Of a stretch of 64,000 nt of DNA, positions 61,729 through 64,000 are shown piece after piece (the first letter of the stretch is position 1; each line of letters starts with the position of its first letter). The stretch spans positions 62,001-126,000 of the forward strand of contig NZ_APHJ01000026.1 of assembly GCF_000403785.1 (NCBI RefSeq). The letters are read 5' to 3'. A program made the translations under genes and the position numbers. This stretch comes from Gillisia sp. CAL575 (GTDB lineage: Bacteria; Bacteroidota; Bacteroidia; Flavobacteriales; Flavobacteriaceae). Under the pieces are notes generated by a model that worked only from the letters and a program-made list of their open reading frames with translations, was not told the DNA's origin and did not search any database.

Positions 61729-62075
61729 TATAAGGATTTTTGAAATCCATAATTCATTTTTTGTATCTCAATTATATTTTCAAGTATTGGTTTTATTATG
61801 TCTTCTGAAATTAATTTAAGTTCCATAGAAAGCATGAGCTGAGTTTGCAATTCGTAAGAAGAACCATTGGCAATAGAAAGAAAGTGAGCGAATTCTTTTT
61901 GTGAATTTCTTCCAGCACCTTCAGCAATATTTGAAGGTATTGAAACTGCACATCTTTTTATCTGAGATATAAGCCCGAATCGTTCATCGGAAGGTAATTC
62001 AGCACAAATTTTATAAACTGATTTAGTCAACTCCATAGATTTTCTCCAGATTTTTAAATCTTCAATTTTATGCAT
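61728..62075 (-). CDS. Four-helix-bundle protein of the S23 / 23S rRNA intervening-sequence family
   Basis: The 115-residue protein starts MHKIEDLKIWRKSMELTKSVYKIC and has SDERFGLISQIKRCAVSIPSNIAEGAGRNSQKEFAHFLSIANGSSYELQTQLMLS. This is the classic motif set of the IVS/S23 four-helix-bundle family (PF05635), related in fold to the Avd accessory protein of diversity-generating retroelements. The family probably binds nucleic acid, but its cellular role outside rRNA intervening sequences is unknown. It sits inside a beta-oxidation operon, in the same direction, with heptamer repeats on both sides, suggesting it arrived as a small cassette. Confidence 0.9.
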   Translation of the reverse strand: MHKIEDLKIWRKSMELTKSVYKICAELPSDERFGLISQIKRCAVSIPSNIAEGAGRNSQKEFAHFLSIANGSSYELQTQLMLSMELKLISEDIIKPILENIIEIQKMNYGFQKSL

Positions 62076-62086
62076 TTTCTTTATAA

Positions 62087-62135
62087 TTACTCAATACTCA
62101 ATGCTCAATGCTCAATACTCATTACTCAATTCTAA
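62087..62135. repeat. Right heptamer repeat block, seven units
   Basis: Seven 7-bp units on the plus strand: TTACTCA, ATACTCA, ATGCTCA, ATGCTCA, ATACTCA, TTACTCA, ATTCTAA. The last overlaps the stop codon of the hydroxyacyl-CoA dehydrogenase gene (62132-62134). Array-like degeneracy is limited mostly to the first three positions of each unit. Confidence 0.75.
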
Positions 62136-64000
62136 TTCCTAAGCGGCTTTCCTTTTTTGATCATGTGCTCTAAACGCTCTAAAGTTTTGCGCTCTCCGGT
62201 AAGAGAAAGAAATGCTTCACGTTCTAGATCTAGTAAATATTGTTCACTAACATAATTTGCATCAGAAAGATCTCCACCAGCCATAACGTAGGCTAATTTA
62301 TTAGCGATCTTCTTATCATGCTCGCTTATATACTTTCCTGCAAACATTTGGTCTGTTCCAACATAGAAAGTTCCAAGTGCTTGTTTTCCTAGAACTTTAA
62401 TATCTGTTCTCTGGATTGGTTGCGTATATCCTGTTTCAGCCATTAGCAATGCATGCTTTTTAGCAATTGCTAATTGTCTATCTGGATTCACTACTACGAT
62501 ATCTTTTCCTTTCTGAAGAATATTTGTATCGAAAGCCTCATATGCAGAAGTAGATACTTTAGCCATTGCAATAGTTAAGAAATGTTCTCTAAGTCTGTTT
62601 AACTCTACATCATCCTTGTGGTAAGTGTCTGAAGCTCTTAAGGTCATTTCCTTAGATCCACCACCACCTGGTAGCACACCTACGCCAAATTCTACTAATC
62701 CAATATAAGTTTCTGCTGCAGCAACTACCTTATCTGCGTGAAGAGAAAGTTCGCAACCTCCACCCAAAGTCATAGCGTGCGGAGCTGCAACAGTTGGAAT
62801 AGAAGAATATCTCATTCTCATCATGGTATCCTGGAAATATTTAATAGCCATATTTAGCTCATCATATTCCTGCTCTACAGCCATCATAAAGATCATTCCG
62901 ATATTTGCTCCCACAGAGAAATTTGCTCCGTTGTTCGCAACTACTAATCCTTGATAATCTTTTTCAGCAATGTCTAATGCTCTATTCAAACCATCTAAAA
63001 CATCACCTCCAATAGAATTCATTTTACTTTTGAATTCTACATTCAGGATTCCATCGCCAAGATCTTCTACTATTACTCCTGTATTTTTATATACTTCTTT
63101 GGATTCTCTAATATTATCTAGAATAATAAAAGCATCCTGTCCAGGAACTTTTACTTGTTCTTTTTTAGGGATATCATAATAGTAAGTATTTCCTTCCTTA
63201 ACAGTATAGAAACTCTTAATTCCAGAATCTACCATTTCTTTAACCCAAGCAGCAGGTTCTTCACCCTCTGCCTTCATCATTTCAATTCCTTTTTCAACAC
63301 CTACTGCATCCCAAATTTGGAAAGGACCATGCTCCCAGCCAAAACCAGCTTTCATTGCATCGTCTATTTTATATAATTCATCTGTGATCTCCGGAATTCG
63401 ATTGGATACATATGCGAAGAGAGCCGATAAATTTTTTCGATAAAACTCCCCGGCTTTATCCTTTCCGCCTATCAATACTTTAAATCTATCTACAACGTTG
63501 TCTATAGATTTAGTAAGCTCTAGCGTTGCAAAACTTGCTTTCTTTGCAGATCTATATTCTAGGGTTTTAAGGTCTAGAGACTGAATCTCACTAGAACCAT
63601 CATCACCCTTTATTTTTTTATAAAAACCTTGACCACTTTTACTCCCTAACCATTGCTTGTCCATCATAGAATCGATGAAATTTGGTAAGGCGAAAAGATC
63701 ATGTTTTTCATCTGTAGGTACACCTTGATGTAGTCCATTTGCTACATGAACCAAAGTGTCTAAGCCTACAACATCTACCGTTCTAAAAGTGGCAGATTTT
63801 GGTCTTCCAATTACGGGACCTGTAAGTTTATCTACTTCCTCTATTGTTAATCCTACCTCATCCACCATATGGAAAAGGCTCATAATACTAAAGATCCCAA
63901 CTCGGTTACCTATAAATGCAGCAGTGTCTTTTGCTACCACAGATTTTTTTCCTAGGAATTTCTCTCCGTACTCATTCATGAAATCCAGCACTTCTTTTGA
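62132..64000 (-). CDS. 3-hydroxyacyl-CoA dehydrogenase / enoyl-CoA hydratase fusion, partial at the 5' end
   Basis: The frame stays open to the right edge (S-K-E-V-L-D-F), so the gene starts outside the window. The visible ~622 residues begin near the end of the NAD-binding domain. The 3HCDH C-terminal domains follow (AFIGNRVGIFSIMSLFHMVDEVG; DDAMKAGFGWEHGPFQIWDAVG). An enoyl-CoA hydratase/crotonase domain comes next (~300-500: NNGANFSVGANIGMIF, HAMTLGGGCELSLHADKVVAA, VGVLPGGGGSKEM). This order, dehydrogenase before hydratase, is typical of Bacteroidota ~800-residue fusions. It performs the hydration and second oxidation steps of beta-oxidation. The glycine-rich crotonase motifs look intact. 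Confidence 0.92.
   Translation of the reverse strand, partial: SKEVLDFMNEYGEKFLGKKSVVAKDTAAFIGNRVGIFSIMSLFHMVDEVGLTIEEVDKLTGPVIGRPKSATFRTVDVVGLDTLVHVANGLHQGVPTDEKHDLFALPNFIDSMMDKQWLGSKSGQGFYKKIKGDDGSSEIQSLDLKTLEYRSAKKASFATLELTKSIDNVVDRFKVLIGGKDKAGEFYRKNLSALFAYVSNRIPEITDELYKIDDAMKAGFGWEHGPFQIWDAVGVEKGIEMMKAEGEEPAAWVKEMVDSGIKSFYTVKEGNTYYYDIPKKEQVKVPGQDAFIILDNIRESKEVYKNTGVIVEDLGDGILNVEFKSKMNSIGGDVLDGLNRALDIAEKDYQGLVVANNGANFSVGANIGMIFMMAVEQEYDELNMAIKYFQDTMMRMRYSSIPTVAAPHAMTLGGGCELSLHADKVVAAAETYIGLVEFGVGVLPGGGGSKEMTLRASDTYHKDDVELNRLREHFLTIAMAKVSTSAYEAFDTNILQKGKDIVVVNPDRQLAIAKKHALLMAETGYTQPIQRTDIKVLGKQALGTFYVGTDQMFAGKYISEHDKKIANKLAYVMAGGDLSDANYVSEQYLLDLEREAFLSLTGERKTLERLEHMIKKGKPLRN

Noticed and set aside
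61694-62135. The heptamer repeats as a CRISPR array.
   Set aside because: The units are 7 bp and contiguous with no spacers, and no cas gene is present.
1-64000. rRNA, tRNA and prophage genes.
   Set aside because: No cloverleaf-like sequences with a CCA-type end, rRNA segments, integrases or phage structural genes were recognised by eye. A tRNAscan and Infernal run would be decisive.

Overview
The window is a chromosomal segment of a marine-type Flavobacteriaceae bacterium (phylum Bacteroidota, perhaps Gramella/Christiangramia-like; the genus is an inference). The basis is its AT-rich DNA, the lack of Shine-Dalgarno sequences, repeated exact matches to the Bacteroidota -7 promoter element TAnnTTTG, a SusC/SusD pair, many short lipoprotein signals and typical flavobacterial families (2TM-domain proteins, LytTR two-component system, DUF2141, CRTAC1/ASPIC lipoproteins). 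I see no rRNA, tRNA, CRISPR array, transposase or prophage gene.

Layout. 1-2918: the end of a DUF4442 gene, an AIM24-family gene, a small conserved gene, oxyR and a DUF2141 gene. 3462-6026: an isolated, more GC-rich GH3 glucosidase that looks transferred from gammaproteobacteria. 6426-9684: a cyclophilin lipoprotein and a CoA-type Nudix hydrolase with overlapping divergent start codons, an acyltransferase and a fatty-acid/sterol hydroxylase. 10043-18161: two ECF sigma factor/regulator pairs, a type II NADH dehydrogenase, a hemerythrin protein, a LytTR sensor/regulator operon with 2TM domains, and a Cu/Zn superoxide dismutase. 18283-21455: a hydrolase-OsmC fusion, a lipid kinase and an App1-like phosphatase.

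21894-45279 is the most notable region. Divergent operons encode a DUF1080 lipoprotein, a Tat-exported Gfo/Idh oxidoreductase and a TIM-barrel lipoprotein on one side, and a GMC flavoprotein with its small Tat subunit on the other. SusC/SusD follow, then three tandem ~1,100-residue VCBS/ASPIC lipoproteins, a vanadium-haloperoxidase/PAP2-like lipoprotein with all seven vanadate-pocket residues, and a membrane-anchored SRPBCC-GyrI-like protein. There is no classical glycoside hydrolase. The set fits uptake and oxidative (3-keto) cleavage of a glycoside, with an unexplained surface lipoprotein and peroxidase module attached. A perfect 16-bp LacI-type palindrome lies just upstream of susC, with no LacI gene in the window.

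45504-64000: Tex, a secreted S9 peptidase and an M28 peptidase; a trehalose/osmotic group (YtxH protein, fused trehalose-6-phosphate synthase/phosphatase, GH15 enzyme, MscS channel); a secreted M43 metalloprotease; and a beta-oxidation operon (hydroxyacyl-CoA dehydrogenase/hydratase, thiolase, acyl-CoA dehydrogenase). This operon is interrupted by a four-helix-bundle (S23/IVS type) gene bordered on both sides by 7-bp repeats. Strong intrinsic terminators mark most operon ends.
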